From Halobiforma nitratireducens JCM 10879 (lineage in GTDB: Archaea; Halobacteriota; Halobacteria; Halobacteriales; Natrialbaceae): a DNA stretch of 64,000 nt. The stretch is taken from the NCBI RefSeq assembly GCF_000337895.1, contig NZ_AOMA01000063.1:33151-97150 (forward strand), in the 5' to 3' direction. The notes beneath the pieces are model-generated. The model saw only the letters and a list, made by a program, of their open reading frames with translations, did not search any database and was not told the DNA's origin. Shown in pieces: positions 17,396-28,446 of this stretch. A program made the position numbers and the translations under genes. Each line of letters begins with the position of its first letter. Within the stretch, counting starts at the first letter, position 1.

Positions 17396-20315
17396 CGGAG
17401 CTCACCTCCGTGCTCTCGATGGAGAGGCGATCGTCTGCGTGTTCAGAGAGGTTCGTCGGCCGGGGCCGTCGTCCGAGGAACTCCTGTTTGTCCTGCTCGG
17501 AGTCGAACTCGGAGTCGAGCACGCGGTCGGCGATATGTTCGACGTCGATCTCGTTGTCCTCGCCCGAGGACACCTTCACTGGCGAGGTACCGTCCTCGCC
17601 GAACTCGAACTGGACGATCGTGTCCGAGGTGTCCCGGACGGTCCCGTCGTACTGAGTCTCGAGTTCCGACAGCGCGTTGATCAGCCGGCGCTGCAGGTAG
17701 CCGGACTTGGAGGTACGGACTGCAGTGTCGACAAGCCCCTCGCGGCCACCCATCGCGTGGAAGAAGAACTCCCGTGGGGTCAGCCCGCTGGTGTAGGAGT
17801 TCTCGACGAAGCCATGGGCTTCCGCGGAGAGGTCGTTCTCCTTGTAGTGGGAAAGGGTACGGTTCTCGTACCCGCGGTTGATGCGTTCCCCTCGAACCGC
17901 CTGCTGGCCGACACAGCCGGCCATCTGGGTCAGGTTCAGCATCGAACCACGCGCCCCGGATTCGGCCATGACGACCGCCGGGTTCTCCTCGGTGAAGTGC
18001 TCGTCCGCGATGTTCCCGGCGTTGTCACGCGCACGGGAGAGCGTCTGCATAATCTTCATTTCGAGGGTCTCGTCGACCGTTCGACCCGGCAGCGACTCGA
18101 GTTCGCCCCGCTCGTAGGCCTCGATGAGTTCTTCGACGCGGTCGTAGGCGTCGTCGATCGTCTCGTCGATGCGGGCCTGGGCCTCTTCGGGAATGGTCTC
18201 GTCGTCGATACCGATCGAGAACCCGAAGTGCATGATCGATCGCATCGCAAGCGACGCGACCTCGTTGATGAAGACCCGGGCGCGGGTCTTGCCGTGGATT
18301 TTCGTGATGGTGTCGACGATCTCACCGCCGAACTCGCCGACTTCGTCCTCGGCGATCGTCCCCTCGATCAGCTGGCCGTCCTCGATGGCGACTTTCTCGC
18401 CGACGGTACCCGTAAACTCGAGGTTCAGATCGTCGGGCAGCAGTTCGGAGAAGACGTCGTAGCCGGTCCAGAACGGCTCGCCCTGGTCGTCGACCCCGCT
18501 GGGCTCGGGTAGCTCGTCGATCCGGGTCGCCCGCAGGAGGTCGAGTGCCTGGGTCTCGTTGAACCGCGGGTTGTTGTGGGTAAGCAGGAACGTACCGGAG
18601 ATGTGGTCCTGGATGGCCCCGATAATGTTCTCACCGAACCGCGGCGAGAGAATCTGTTCCTGCACGCGCATGAGGACGCGCGCCTCGGCGCGGGCCTCCT
18701 CGTTCTGGAGCGCGTGCATGTTCATCTCGTCGCCGTCGAAGTCGGCGTTGTACGGCGGACAGACGACGGTGTTGAGTCGGAACGTCTTGTACGGCATGAC
18801 CACGACTTCGTGGGCCATGATCGACATCCGGTGCAGCGACGGCTGTCGGTTGAAGATGACGATGTCGCCGTCGATGAGGTGTCGGTTGACCTCCCAGCCG
18901 GGTTTGACTTTCTCAGCGAGCTGTTCGCAGTTTTTCTCGGTCACCTTCAGTCGGCGACCGTCGGGTCGGCGGACGTAGTTCGCACCGGGGTGGCCCTCGG
19001 GCCCGTTGGAGACGAACCGACGGGCCTTCTCTACGTTCCGCTCGGTGACGTTCATGGTCTGGGTCATCTCCTTTGCCACGCGGTCGGGAACGCCGACCTC
19101 GTTCAGCGAGAGAGTGGGGTCCGGCGAGATGACGGTACGTGCCGAGAAGTTCACGCGCTTCCCGGACAGCGAGCCACGGAAACGGCCCTCCTTCCCCTTG
19201 AGACGCTGGGAGAGAGTCTTCAGCGGCCGGCCCGACCGGTGTCGTGCCGGCGGTGTGCCCGAAATCTCGTTGTCCATGAAGGTGGTGACGTGGTACTGTA
19301 GCAGCTCCCAGAGGTCCTCGATGATCAGCTGGGGTGCGCCGGCCTCGCGGTTCTCCATGAACCGCTGGTTGATCCGGATGATGTCGACAAGCTTGTGAGT
19401 GAGGTCGTCCTCGCTGCGCTGGCCGTTGTCGAGCGTAATCGACGGACGTGCCGTCACCGGCGGGACCGGGAGCACAGTCAGGATCATCCACTCCGGCCGC
19501 GAGCGATCGGGGTCGATCCCGAGCACTTCGATGTCCTCGTCCGGAATCGCCTCGAACCAGTCCCGGATGTCCGAGGGCATCAACTTGTTCGTGTCTTCCT
19601 CGGTGAGATCGATATCCAGGGCTTTCTCGATCGCCTTGCGCTGGCTCTCGCGTGGACGGAACGACCCCGAGAGGATCTCGTTGATCCGCGAGAGATCGAT
19701 CTCGGTCTCCGCGGCGAGTTCGTCGGGTGACATCCGCTCGGCGTCTTCGTCCTGTCCCTGCATCGCACCCGCGATTCGCTGGGAGTACTCGCTGGTGAGT
19801 ACCTGCTGGACCTCGTAGTAGGTCGTCGGCTTCTCGTGGTCGATGTCGTACTGGACCTCGCCACAGTGGGGACAGCGATCCTTCTTGCGGGCCTGGCGGA
19901 TCGCGGCCTTCGTGACGTCGTTCAAGTCCCGCCCGAGTTTCTGGGCCTCGTCGATCTGCCCGTGGAACTCCTCTTTCTCGTCCTCGGTCAACAGCAGTCG
20001 GGAGCACTCACGGCACGTGCCACGGAGGAGCCGCCGGATAAGCTTCGTAAAGCCGACGTGGATCACCGGCGCGGCCAGTTCGATGTGGCCGAAGTGACCG
20101 TTACACGACCCCGAGTGCTTCCCGCAGGTCTTGCACTCGAGGCCGGGGTCGATGACGCCGAGCCGCGGGTCCATCAGCCCCATGTCGATGGGGAAGCCGT
20201 CGTCGTCGTAGGTGTCCGCGGTGATGATCTTCGTCGCGCTCATCTCCCGGTACTCTTCGGGCTCCATCAGCCCGAAGTTGATCGATCCGATGTCTTTGGG
20301 TGTACTGTTTCGCAT
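17388..20315 (-). CDS. rpoA1: DNA-directed RNA polymerase subunit A' (RpoA1)
   Basis: This is the N-terminal part of the largest polymerase subunit, 975 residues. The first zinc site [20 protein letters not shown] is near residue 60 and a second cysteine pair (CPHCG) near 150. The catalytic Mg-binding loop [10 protein letters not shown] is near 520, and the bridge-helix region [21 protein letters not shown] is near 860. The length is normal for haloarchaea. It follows rpoB1 by eight bases and overlaps rpoA2. Confidence 0.98.
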   Translation of the reverse strand: MRNSTPKDIGSINFGLMEPEEYREMSATKIITADTYDDDGFPIDMGLMDPRLGVIDPGLECKTCGKHSGSCNGHFGHIELAAPVIHVGFTKLIRRLLRGTCRECSRLLLTEDEKEEFHGQIDEAQKLGRDLNDVTKAAIRQARKKDRCPHCGEVQYDIDHEKPTTYYEVQQVLTSEYSQRIAGAMQGQDEDAERMSPDELAAETEIDLSRINEILSGSFRPRESQRKAIEKALDIDLTEEDTNKLMPSDIRDWFEAIPDEDIEVLGIDPDRSRPEWMILTVLPVPPVTARPSITLDNGQRSEDDLTHKLVDIIRINQRFMENREAGAPQLIIEDLWELLQYHVTTFMDNEISGTPPARHRSGRPLKTLSQRLKGKEGRFRGSLSGKRVNFSARTVISPDPTLSLNEVGVPDRVAKEMTQTMNVTERNVEKARRFVSNGPEGHPGANYVRRPDGRRLKVTEKNCEQLAEKVKPGWEVNRHLIDGDIVIFNRQPSLHRMSIMAHEVVVMPYKTFRLNTVVCPPYNADFDGDEMNMHALQNEEARAEARVLMRVQEQILSPRFGENIIGAIQDHISGTFLLTHNNPRFNETQALDLLRATRIDELPEPSGVDDQGEPFWTGYDVFSELLPDDLNLEFTGTVGEKVAIEDGQLIEGTIAEDEVGEFGGEIVDTITKIHGKTRARVFINEVASLAMRSIMHFGFSIGIDDETIPEEAQARIDETIDDAYDRVEELIEAYERGELESLPGRTVDETLEMKIMQTLSRARDNAGNIADEHFTEENPAVVMAESGARGSMLNLTQMAGCVGQQAVRGERINRGYENRTLSHYKENDLSAEAHGFVENSYTSGLTPREFFFHAMGGREGLVDTAVRTSKSGYLQRRLINALSELETQYDGTVRDTSDTIVQFEFGEDGTSPVKVSSGEDNEIDVEHIADRVLDSEFDSEQDKQEFLGRRPRPTNLSEHADDRLSIESTEVSSDD

Positions 20316-20323
20316 TGTTGACG

Positions 20324-22153
20324 TTAGACGGCGTCTTCCAGTTCCAGTCGCGGTGCGATGCCAAGCGCCTTCATCTCGTCGAGCAGGAGCTTGAACGCGT
20401 AGCTCATCTCGATCTCGTGGATGTCGGTCTCCTCGTCACAGTTCGGACAGTAGACCCGGCGCTGCTCGACGTTCTCGACTGCGCTCATCCCACACTGCCC
20501 ACAGATTGGGATGTACTCGCGGTCGGACTCGTCGAGCAGGCGCTCCTTCAGGGTCATCGCCGCACCGTGACCGATGAACACGTCCCGCTCCATCTCCCCG
20601 ATACGGAGGCCACCCTCGCGGGCACGACCCTCCGTGGGCTGGCGGGTAAGCACCTGCACGGGACCGCGAGAGCGAGCGTGCAGTTTGTTCGAGACCATGT
20701 GGTAGAGCTTCTGGTAGAAGATCACGCCCGAGAAGATTTCGGCCTCGATCTTCTCCCCGGTGATGCCGGAGTACATCGTCTCCTTGCCCGAGGGTTCGAA
20801 GCCGGCCTCCTCGAGGCCCTTGCGGAGGTCCTCCTCGTCCTCGCCGAGGAACGGCGTCCCGTCGACGCGTCGGCCCTCGAGCGAGCCGAGTTTGCCGCCG
20901 ATCATCTCGAGGATGTGCCCGACGGTCATCCGCGATGGCAGGGCGTGGGGGTTCAAGACGAGGTCGGGCACGACGCCCTCCTCGGTAAAGGGCATGTCTT
21001 CCTGGGGTGCGAGGTGGCCGATGACCCCCTTCTGGCCGTGTCGCGACGCGAACTTGTCCCCGAGTTCGGGGATGCGCTCGTCGCGCACGGAGACTTTCGA
21101 GAGCTTCGAGCCGTCCTCGCCTTCCATGAGGGTGACGGTGTCGACGACCCCGCTCTCACCCGATCGCATCGTGACGGAGGTCTCGCGGCGCTTCTGTGGC
21201 GAGAGACCACCCATGTCGTCGGGCTCCTCGAGGAACCGAGGTGGACTCGTCTTCCCGAGCAGGACGGAGTTCTCGTCGACCGTCGTCTCGGGGTTGACGA
21301 GGCCGTCCTCGTCGAGGTGGGCGTACGCCTCCTCGCCGCGGGCTCCACGGACGTCCTGGGAGGGAATCTCGAAGCGATCCTCCTGGCCGCCGGGGTAGCG
21401 ACGTTCCTCGCCCTCGTAGGTCCGGAAGAAGTGCGACCGGGCGAGGGCTCGTTCGACGCTTGCTTTGTTCATAACCAGCGCGTCCTCGATGTTGAACCCC
21501 TCGTAGCTCATCACGGCGACGACGAAGTTCTGGGCTGCGGGACGGTCGTCGAAGCCGATCTGCTCGGTCGTTTGGGTCTTGACCATCGACAGCTGCGGGT
21601 AGTGCAGCAGGTGCTGGCGCGTGTCCGGCCGGATGCGGTAGTTCGCACTCGGGAGCCCCAGCGACTGCTTGATCATCCCTGCCCCCATCGTAATGCGCGG
21701 GCTGGCGTTGTGCTCGGGGTAGGGGATCATCCCCGCACCGATCCCGAAGATCAGCTGCGGATCGATCTCGAGGTGGGTGTGATCGTCGGTGACGTCGTCT
21801 TCGTCGACGGCGACGAGGATGTCCTCTTCCTCCTCGGCGTCGATGAACTCGACGTAGCCGTGCTCGACGAGGTCCTCGAACTCGAGGTCACCGTTTCGGA
21901 GCGCCTCGATCTCCTCGTCGGAGATGCGCGGTTCGCCGTCCTCGACGACCAACAGGGGTCGCCGGGCGCGGCCGGCGTCGGCGTTGATGATCACTTCTCG
22001 CGTGCGCTCCTTGACGGAGACGTTGACCATCTCGCTGACGTCACCGATGCGTCGCGCTTCGCGGATCTGTTCGGCTAGCTCGTGCGGATCGGGGTGTGTT
22101 CCCACCAGCGACCCGTTCACGTAGACTTTGGCTTCGCGTTGTTGACTGCTCAT
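20324..22153 (-). CDS. rpoB1: DNA-directed RNA polymerase subunit B' (RpoB1)
   Basis: This is the C-terminal half of the second-largest subunit, 609 residues. It has the hybrid-binding region ([31 protein letters not shown]), [20 protein letters not shown], the [11 protein letters not shown] motif and a C-terminal zinc site ([17 protein letters not shown]). Splitting of B into B' and B'' is the normal state in haloarchaea. It begins three bases after the rpoB2 stop. Confidence 0.98.
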   Translation of the reverse strand: MSSQQREAKVYVNGSLVGTHPDPHELAEQIREARRIGDVSEMVNVSVKERTREVIINADAGRARRPLLVVEDGEPRISDEEIEALRNGDLEFEDLVEHGYVEFIDAEEEEDILVAVDEDDVTDDHTHLEIDPQLIFGIGAGMIPYPEHNASPRITMGAGMIKQSLGLPSANYRIRPDTRQHLLHYPQLSMVKTQTTEQIGFDDRPAAQNFVVAVMSYEGFNIEDALVMNKASVERALARSHFFRTYEGEERRYPGGQEDRFEIPSQDVRGARGEEAYAHLDEDGLVNPETTVDENSVLLGKTSPPRFLEEPDDMGGLSPQKRRETSVTMRSGESGVVDTVTLMEGEDGSKLSKVSVRDERIPELGDKFASRHGQKGVIGHLAPQEDMPFTEEGVVPDLVLNPHALPSRMTVGHILEMIGGKLGSLEGRRVDGTPFLGEDEEDLRKGLEEAGFEPSGKETMYSGITGEKIEAEIFSGVIFYQKLYHMVSNKLHARSRGPVQVLTRQPTEGRAREGGLRIGEMERDVFIGHGAAMTLKERLLDESDREYIPICGQCGMSAVENVEQRRVYCPNCDEETDIHEIEMSYAFKLLLDEMKALGIAPRLELEDAV

Positions 22154-22156
22154 TGT

Positions 22157-23728
22157 TTAGTCGTCTGCCGGCGTCGATCGTTCGATCCCTTCGATACCCG
22201 GAATGCCCTCGACACCCATCGAGGCGAGTTCTCGCTTGAGCGCCTGTTCGTCTTCGATGTTCTGGGACAGCTCCATCGCCTGTGCGAAGTTCTTCACCAG
22301 GCCACAGTTCGGCCCTTCGGGGGTCTCGGAGGGACAGATGCGGCCCCACTGGGTCGCGTGCAGGTCCCGTGCCTCGAAGTGAGGCTGGCTGCGCGACAGC
22401 GGGCTGCGCAGTCGGCGCAGGTGCGAGAGCACGCCCATGAAGTCGGTGCGGTCGACCAGCTGGCTCACGCCGGAACGGCCACCGACCCAGTTACCCGTCG
22501 CGATCGGGTGCTCGAGCCGTTCCGTGAGCACGTCGGATCGAACGACCGTCGAGACCGACAGGCTCCGGTTTCGCATGTTCGCACGCTCGAGCTGATACTT
22601 GACGTCCCGGGCGAGCTTGTTCAGTGCCGTCCGGAACAGGTCTTTCATCAGGTCGCCGCTGACTTTCAGCCGCTTGTTCGCGTAGTGGTCCTTGTCGTCG
22701 GCTTCGCGTCGGCCCAGGGCGAGTTCGAAACAGGCCTCGGCCATCCGACAGAGGTAGTGGGCTTTGTTGATCCGAACGTCCTCCTCGTCGACACCGTCCT
22801 CGTGGAGGTGTGGCAGGAGGTACCGATCGATGACGTAGTTCGCTCGTTTGAGCTGGTAGTTCTTGCCCTGGCCGGAGGCGACCCGCTGACCGAGCTTCTC
22901 GATGGCCTCCTGTTCGGTCTGGACGTCCGCTTCCTCCAGGTTCTCGAGCATGTACTTGACGACCTCCGGATCGTTGGAGACCTTGTGGACGATCTCCTCG
23001 TCGCTCTCGAGGCCCAGCGCACGCACGAGGGTGACGAAGTTGATCGAGCCGGAGACCGAGGGGAACGACACCTCGAGCAGGCCGTCGCGGGTCCGCTCAC
23101 AGAGTACGAGCGCGCGGTAGCCACGGCGCTGCGAGAAGGTCTTGGCGACCTGAATCTCGTCGCCGTACTTGGTGTCGTACTCCGCGAGAATCTTGTTCGG
23201 CGCGAGGTCCTCGCTCGTCATCAGGACTCGCTCGGAGCCGTTGACGATGAAGTAGCCGCCCGGATCGGCGGGGTCCTCGCCGATCTCGATCAGTTCCTCG
23301 TCGGAGAAGCCGGCGATGTTACACTTGTCCGAGCCGACCATGATCGGCATCCGACCGATCTTGGTCTCCGTCGAGTCGACGACCCGTTCGTCGCCCTCTT
23401 CGCCCTTGACGATCGACATCTCCATGAAAACGGGCGCGGAGTAGGTGATGTTCCGGAGACGAGCTTCCTGTGGATAGAGGAGTTCTTCGGACCCGTCGGC
23501 CTCTCGAACTCGAGGCGTGACGACACGGACGTCGCCGAGTTCGACGTGGACCGGCTCTTCGCCTTCCTTGTCGCCGATGTCCGTATCGATCGTCTCTTTC
23601 TCGTCGACGACCTCCTGCATCCCCCGGTTGAGGAAGGCGTTGAACGAGCGGAAGTGGTGTTCTGCGAGTCGTTCCCTCGAGAAATATTCGCGTGAAATGT
23701 CCCGTCGTTTGTCGCGGTTCAGTTCCAT
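22157..23728 (-). CDS. rpoB2: DNA-directed RNA polymerase subunit B'' (RpoB2)
   Basis: This is the N-terminal half of the second-largest subunit, 523 residues, with the lobe and protrusion domains. Conserved segments include GYFIVNGSERVLMTSEDLAPN, the fork-loop region ARDVKYQLERANMRNRSLS and the C-terminal CPSETPEGPNCGLVKNFAQ. It starts two bases after the rpoH stop and continues into rpoB1. Confidence 0.98.
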   Translation of the reverse strand: MELNRDKRRDISREYFSRERLAEHHFRSFNAFLNRGMQEVVDEKETIDTDIGDKEGEEPVHVELGDVRVVTPRVREADGSEELLYPQEARLRNITYSAPVFMEMSIVKGEEGDERVVDSTETKIGRMPIMVGSDKCNIAGFSDEELIEIGEDPADPGGYFIVNGSERVLMTSEDLAPNKILAEYDTKYGDEIQVAKTFSQRRGYRALVLCERTRDGLLEVSFPSVSGSINFVTLVRALGLESDEEIVHKVSNDPEVVKYMLENLEEADVQTEQEAIEKLGQRVASGQGKNYQLKRANYVIDRYLLPHLHEDGVDEEDVRINKAHYLCRMAEACFELALGRREADDKDHYANKRLKVSGDLMKDLFRTALNKLARDVKYQLERANMRNRSLSVSTVVRSDVLTERLEHPIATGNWVGGRSGVSQLVDRTDFMGVLSHLRRLRSPLSRSQPHFEARDLHATQWGRICPSETPEGPNCGLVKNFAQAMELSQNIEDEQALKRELASMGVEGIPGIEGIERSTPADD

Positions 23729-23730
23729 CG

Positions 23731-23958
23731 TTATTCCACCACGAGTCGATATACGACTGCCTGATCGGTTGTTCGTGAGTCCCGGACGATCTTGATGACG
23801 TTTCCGACCGCCGCGTCATCCGGGAGTGCGGGGTCGTTGCGTTTGATTTTCGGCAGGTCTGTACGATCGATATCGTACTCGGTGAGCACCTCCTCGAGTG
23901 TCTCCTCCTCGAGGACGGTGTGCTCCGGCACGAGTTCGTGTTGGCTTACGTCTACCAT
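23731..23958 (-). CDS. rpoH: DNA-directed RNA polymerase subunit H
   Basis: This is the archaeal homologue of the C-terminal domain of eukaryotic Rpb5, 75 residues. It includes the family pattern [31 protein letters not shown] and a closing [17 protein letters not shown]. It is the first gene of the polymerase operon. A TATA-like sequence at 24041-24050 suggests a leader of about 60 bases. Confidence 0.97.
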   Translation of the reverse strand: MVDVSQHELVPEHTVLEEETLEEVLTEYDIDRTDLPKIKRNDPALPDDAAVGNVIKIVRDSRTTDQAVVYRLVVE

Positions 23959-24040
23959 GTTGAGTGAGTGTGGGTGTGCGTGTGGGCTATCCGGAGAGAA
24001 GCGGCTGTCACGAGATACTACAGCCAGGTAGCGCCGGCAG

Positions 24041-24050
24041 GCATTTAACC
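24041..24050 (-). promoter_or_regulatory. Putative promoter of the rpo operon
   Basis: GGTTAAATGC on the minus strand lies about 85 bases before the rpoH ATG and is the clearest TATA-like element in the 259-base gap upstream. It predicts a short untranslated leader. Confidence 0.35.
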
Positions 24051-24217
24051 GTTACTAACTCGTCTCAAAAGCGCAGCTAACCGGTCGGGCGAACCTGACC
24101 GGAGCGGACGATCACACGCGACAGTTGCCGGTTATCGGTTAAATTCCTTGGGGTGGTCCCCGCTGTTCGAAGGACGGCGATACCGATCGAGGGTCCCGCG
24201 TGCCGGCCGCTCACCCC

Positions 24218-25699
24218 TCACAGATAGCCAAACAGCGTTCCGAGCAGGACCACCGCCCACAGGCCGACCCCGACCAGCAACAGGTCGTTGAGACGCGATT
24301 CCCGAGTCGCGCGCTGGGCCGCGCCAGCGGCGACGAGTCCGAGCGCGACGACCACGAGCACTCGTTGAACGACGACGTCGAGAGGCAACACGTCGACGCC
24401 GAGCAGCGAGTAGTCGAGCCAGATCGCCGCCGCCAGCGAAACCGACGCCGCGACGGCCGCGTCGAGCCGCCGCTCGAGTCCGCTCGCGATACCGTAGGTC
24501 GCGACCGGCAGTCCGACCGCGATAAACGGGTACAGGAGGCCGGCGATCATGTGCACGGTGAGCCCGTCGACGGTTCTGTCGAGCGCGATGCCGGCGATTC
24601 GGACGCCGAGAACGATCGCGAGAACCGTCATCGCGAGGCAGAGGTGTCGTGCCTCGAGGCGATCGGCGGCCGCAGCGAGTCGCCGGCGGTCCGCGTCGGA
24701 GAGTTGCTCGTCGAGCCGCCGGAAGAGCGGAGCGAGCGACCTGTTCTCGTCTGCGTCTGTGTCGCCGTCGCTGGCGTCGTCCCCGCGTCCCCGCGAGCGC
24801 CCCGCGGCAAGCGCCACCGCGATCGAGGCCGTCGCTGCGGCCCCGGTGAGGTCTACTTTCGTCGCCCAGCCGTCGGCGTCCGAAGGACCGCTATTCCCGA
24901 GGTAGAGCCGCCGAACGTCCTCCTGGATGTCGACCCCAGGAATCGCCATCAGGTCGTTCTCGAGCCGGTACTGTGCCGCTTCGACTCCATCGACGCGGTG
25001 CCGGAGTGTTAGCCAGTCGAAGTGTTCGGAGTGGGTCTGCATCACGACCCACTCGTCGTCCGGGTTCGGGCTCTCGTAGGCCCTGATGTGATAGCGGTAG
25101 CCGTAGTACTCGCCGTCCTCGAGCTGGAGGGTTTCGGTGGTCCAGAACCCGTCCTCTCCGGGGCCGGGATCGAGGTATGCATAGCGGGTCGCGCCGTCGG
25201 CCTGGGACCATGGGATGTCGGTCGGCGAGATCGGACGGATGGGATCGTCGATCTCGGTACCGACGCCGTCGCCGTCAGCGGTGGCGTTGGTTTCGTTCAT
25301 GCCGTCGGCCGTCCTGTCGTCGTCTTCGTCCGCCACCTCGGCCTCGTCCTCGTCCTCGGCCTCGGCCTCGAGACCCACGAGTTCGTCGGCGTCGAAGTGA
25401 TCGTGGTCCGCTTCTTCCCACTCGCCATCGCCGTGTTCGGCCAGCAACTGGAGGGTTCGCTCGGCATCGCAACGGACGACGACGTTTAGCGGACTGCGTT
25501 TCTCGTGGCTCTGGCGCTGGTTGAGATACGGCCAGAACCCGCTGTCGCTGTCCTCGAAGGTGACGAGTTCGGGTTCGGGTCGATCCGCTTCGTCGGGGGT
25601 GACACGGTCCGCCGAGGGCGAGAACAACAGTGACGACCCGCCGACGAAGAGAAACGCGATAGCCAGAACGACGAGTCCAATACTCACCGAACGACGCAT
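24218..25699 (-). CDS. Uncharacterised haloarchaeal membrane protein
   Basis: The protein has 493 residues. One N-terminal membrane segment (residues 5-28) is followed by a large, very acidic extracytoplasmic domain of about 300 residues, with a low-complexity Glu/Asp run near 110-130. Then come five hydrophobic segments in the last 170 residues, ending LLLVGVGLWAVVLLGTLFGYL. The soluble part contains YRYHIRAYESPNPDDEWVVM and HFDWLTLRHRVDGVEAAQYR, which I cannot assign. A TATA-like sequence about 27 bases before the ATG suggests a leaderless transcript. It faces the rpo operon promoter in the same direction but is separated by 259 bases. Confidence 0.75.
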   Translation of the reverse strand: MRRSVSIGLVVLAIAFLFVGGSSLLFSPSADRVTPDEADRPEPELVTFEDSDSGFWPYLNQRQSHEKRSPLNVVVRCDAERTLQLLAEHGDGEWEEADHDHFDADELVGLEAEAEDEDEAEVADEDDDRTADGMNETNATADGDGVGTEIDDPIRPISPTDIPWSQADGATRYAYLDPGPGEDGFWTTETLQLEDGEYYGYRYHIRAYESPNPDDEWVVMQTHSEHFDWLTLRHRVDGVEAAQYRLENDLMAIPGVDIQEDVRRLYLGNSGPSDADGWATKVDLTGAAATASIAVALAAGRSRGRGDDASDGDTDADENRSLAPLFRRLDEQLSDADRRRLAAAADRLEARHLCLAMTVLAIVLGVRIAGIALDRTVDGLTVHMIAGLLYPFIAVGLPVATYGIASGLERRLDAAVAASVSLAAAIWLDYSLLGVDVLPLDVVVQRVLVVVALGLVAAGAAQRATRESRLNDLLLVGVGLWAVVLLGTLFGYL

Positions 25700-25901
25700 T
25701 TCCGCTGTACTAGCGGTCCATCGGATATAGTACTGGTGATAGGTTCGCTGTCACGACGGTCGTGTTCCGGCAGCAGCGAGAGACTCTCGCGGTCAGCCCC
25801 GAATCTCGGTCGCGAAACCGGATCGTGAAAGCAGAGAGCAACGGTGTGTCCCGATGTCCGGGGATCGACGAGCGGTCGACTCGAGTCGACACGTAGTCCC
25901 G

Positions 25902-26336
25902 TCAGTCGTCGACGTCCGGCCCGACCGTCAGTACGGGGACGGGAGCCTGCCGAACGACTCGCTGGGAGACGCTTCCGACGACGTTGTTCTCGTAATCGTC
26001 GCCGCTGGTGCCCATCACGATCAGGTCGACGTCGTTCTCGTCGGCGTACGTGACGATACACTCGGCCGGATGGCCGGTATCGACTGCGGTCTCGACCGTG
26101 AGGCCGCTGTCGGCTGCTTTCGTCGCCGCTTCGTCGGTCGCTTCGTGGGCGTTCTCCTCGAGGTCGGCCCGAACCTGTTCGACACGCTCCTCGTCTAAGA
26201 CGAGAAACGAGCGGTCGTCGACGACCGACAGGACGTGGACCGTCGCGTCCCGCGTCGCCGCGACGTCGAGCGCGTGCTCGGACACGGTCTCGGCGTGGTC
26301 GCTCCCGTCGGTTGGAAAGAGGATCGTCTCGTACAT
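25902..26336 (-). CDS. Universal stress protein (UspA family)
   Basis: This 144-residue single-domain Usp is likely a cytoplasmic dimer. The N-terminus YETILFPTDGSDHA is typical. The C-terminal ATP-binding signature GTSGDDYENNVVGSVSQRVV fits G-2x-G-9x-G(S/T), so this is probably an ATP-binding Usp. It stands alone, with 99 bases to the amphi-Trp gene upstream. A role in stress survival is inferred from the family. Confidence 0.93.
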   Translation of the reverse strand: MYETILFPTDGSDHAETVSEHALDVAATRDATVHVLSVVDDRSFLVLDEERVEQVRADLEENAHEATDEAATKAADSGLTVETAVDTGHPAECIVTYADENDVDLIVMGTSGDDYENNVVGSVSQRVVRQAPVPVLTVGPDVDD

Positions 26337-26435
26337 CTAGTCGAACCACTGGTGCGGGGGGAAAAAGGCCTTCTCAATTTCCGGCCGCGATCCGCCGGGA
26401 GATCACTGTCGTTCCGGCTTCGTCCTTTCTCTCGG

Positions 26436-26705
26436 TCACTGTCCCTCCGAGCGCGCCGTTTTCCAGGTAACCTCGATCTGGATCGTCTCGCGGGGCCCCC
26501 GAAACATCGGGGAGCGTTCGACGACATCGACCGACAGGTCGATGGCGTCCGGCGGATCGAGCTGCACCGTCTTGTTCCCGACCTGCACCTGTACGCCGCG
26601 CTCGTGTGCGTCGGCATCGTCGGCGAACTCCGTGCCCAGATGGTCGAAGTACGCCGCGAGCTCGTCCCGCGTGAGCGTCTCCTCGGCCGAGGTCCGGTCC
26701 GCCAT
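26436..26705 (-). CDS. amphi-Trp domain protein
   Basis: This small cytoplasmic protein has 89 residues. It has the amphi-Trp domain layout, with an N-terminal helix (SAEETLTRDELAAYFDHLG), a VQVGNKTVQLDPP strand region and a C-terminal RETIQIEVTWK ending in the characteristic Trp. The domain is common in haloarchaea and its role is unknown. The ATG at 26705 gives the usual family length; an in-frame extension to 26816 would not. Confidence 0.85.
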   Translation of the reverse strand: MADRTSAEETLTRDELAAYFDHLGTEFADDADAHERGVQVQVGNKTVQLDPPDAIDLSVDVVERSPMFRGPRETIQIEVTWKTARSEGQ

Positions 26706-26824
26706 GGTGACCGGTCGCGACTGCGTCGGTAAAAGTATGGACGGGAAACAGCGTCCTAATTCCGGTTTACTGTCCTGAAACCGTCCGCCGCGAGGACGAA
26801 GGGGCTGCCTATCCACGCGGCCGA

Positions 26825-28342
26825 CTAAAACAGGTTCGCCTGCTGGTACACCGAAATCCCTTCGTCGGTGATCTCGTACGGTTTCTTGTCCCGGGAGTGG
26901 TTCGCGTCCCGGATCTTCTGAATCTCGACTGCCAGCCGCGTCTCTCGGAAATCTTCCGGGCGAACGTACTGCATGACGAACACCGCATCGGTGAGGTACT
27001 CTACGATCCCGTGGCGTGACGCGTACGGGTTGTTCTCCGCGGCCTCGCTGGTCAACAGCGCGGTCACGCCGGCTTCCTTCAGCCCTTTCGTGAAGTCGTA
27101 GACCTCGTTGCGTCGCTTGGCCCGATCGTCGTACATCATCTCGAGCAGCGACACGGAGTCGAGCACGAGCCGCGAGGCACCGAAGTCCTCGACCAACTGC
27201 GGAAGCTCGTTACGGATCGACGCCAGGCTGTTGGCCATCTCTACGGGGTCGAGATCGACGACTGCCAGCCGGCCGTCTTCGGCGTACTCGTCGAAGCGGA
27301 ACCCCTTCTCGGTGGCGCTGTTTATCACTCGCTGGCGGCTCTCCTCGAGGGTGATGTAGACTGCACGCTCTCCCTGTTGGAGGCCGTGATGGAGAAACTG
27401 CAGTCCCAGGGTGGTCTTGCCCGTGCCGGCACTGCCGATGGCGACCATCAGCGACCGTTCCGGAACCCCGCCCTGAATCATCCGGTCCAGTCCCTCGACG
27501 CCCAGTTCGATCCGTGGGAGGTCCGTCTCGAGTTCGTCGTCGTCCTCGAACGTCTCCTCTCCGGGGCCGCCGAAGCCGAAGTCGACATCGGTTCTGGGAT
27601 CGCCGTCTACGGCTGTGGCACTCGTCCCCGCGTCCGTTTCCGAGAACGAGCCCGACTCCTCGTATCCGCCGAGATCGCCGGCCCCGGCTCCTGCTCCCGC
27701 TCCGGTTTCGGTCCCACTACTGGCTCCGGGCTCGAGCCCCCCAAATTCGGAACTCGACCCCGAAGCCGGATCGTCGCTGCCTACCGCAGGCATCGCCGCG
27801 CCCTCGAGGGCGTCACCGAAACTCTCGTCGAATAACGATCCATCGTCCGAGTCAGTGTCGTCACTCGAGTCAGTGTCGTCGGACAAACCGGGCGCGTCGT
27901 CCGGGACGATGCCCTGACCCGAGTCGCTGTCAGTATCGAAACCGAGGTCGGTCTCCGGCTCCGAACCTGGCGAGGGTTCGGTTTCCCCGTCGCTCATCGG
28001 TTCGTGAGGGGTGGCCATCTCTTCCGTCTCACTCCCGGCTTTCCCGCTCGCCCCGTCGTCGGCCCCGTCCTCGCCGGCCGTCTCCTGTGTGACGTGTGGC
28101 TCCGGTTCGAACGGACCCATGGACGCACCCGTCGTCTCATCGTCGCTCCCCTCCCCTCTTTCTCTCTCCTCGTCGTCGACTGTCGCCCCGCTCGTGCTCG
28201 TGTCGGTCCCCTCGTCCCGATTCGACTCGTCCCGACTCGAGCCGATGCGGTCGACGCTGTGTGCGCTGTCGTCTCCGGGCTCCTCATCGTCTTCCGCCAG
28301 CGCGCGCTCGAACCAGTCGCCGGAGTCGTCACTCACGACCAT
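26825..28342 (-). CDS. KaiC/RadA-like ATPase with long acidic N-terminal region
   Basis: The protein has 505 residues. The last 235 form a KaiC-type RecA fold: Walker A GSAGTGKTT (303-311), an acidic pair after strand 2 (TLEESRQR), Walker B SRLVLDSVSLL and a C-terminal QKIRDANHSRDKKPYEITDEG. Before it lies about 260 residues of Asp/Glu/Ser/Gly low complexity, with repeats such as DDTDSSDDTDSDD and a GAGAGAGAG run. Similar haloarchaeal proteins begin SDDSGDWFERAL, as here, so the start is placed at the ATG 28342 (a GTG at 28336 is also possible). The palindrome at 28364-28446 immediately upstream limits how far the gene can extend. It is probably a signalling ATPase; partners are unknown. Confidence 0.82.
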   Translation of the reverse strand: MVVSDDSGDWFERALAEDDEEPGDDSAHSVDRIGSSRDESNRDEGTDTSTSGATVDDEERERGEGSDDETTGASMGPFEPEPHVTQETAGEDGADDGASGKAGSETEEMATPHEPMSDGETEPSPGSEPETDLGFDTDSDSGQGIVPDDAPGLSDDTDSSDDTDSDDGSLFDESFGDALEGAAMPAVGSDDPASGSSSEFGGLEPGASSGTETGAGAGAGAGDLGGYEESGSFSETDAGTSATAVDGDPRTDVDFGFGGPGEETFEDDDELETDLPRIELGVEGLDRMIQGGVPERSLMVAIGSAGTGKTTLGLQFLHHGLQQGERAVYITLEESRQRVINSATEKGFRFDEYAEDGRLAVVDLDPVEMANSLASIRNELPQLVEDFGASRLVLDSVSLLEMMYDDRAKRRNEVYDFTKGLKEAGVTALLTSEAAENNPYASRHGIVEYLTDAVFVMQYVRPEDFRETRLAVEIQKIRDANHSRDKKPYEITDEGISVYQQANLF

Positions 28343-28363
28343 CACCGCCGACCGGCAACGGCT

Positions 28364-28446
28364 CATACTGCCGGACAAACCACTCCACACATCGACCGCA
28401 CTCGAGACGCGATCGGGTGTGTCCTGACTGTTGTCCAGGAGTATCA
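28364..28446. repeat. Intergenic palindrome, copy 2
   Basis: Arms beginning ATACTGCCGGACAA on one strand and ATACTCCTGGACAA on the other face each other over about 83 bases. The left half of its minus-strand reading matches copy 4 at 52208-52290 closely (GAGTGATAC, CACAC, CGATC, GTCTCGAGT). It lies 22 bases upstream of the KaiC-like gene start. Confidence 0.65.

Noticed and set aside
20300..23695. Long plus-strand open frames opposite rpoB1 and rpoB2
   Set aside because: Their sequence is fully explained as the complement of highly conserved polymerase genes; no family similarity.
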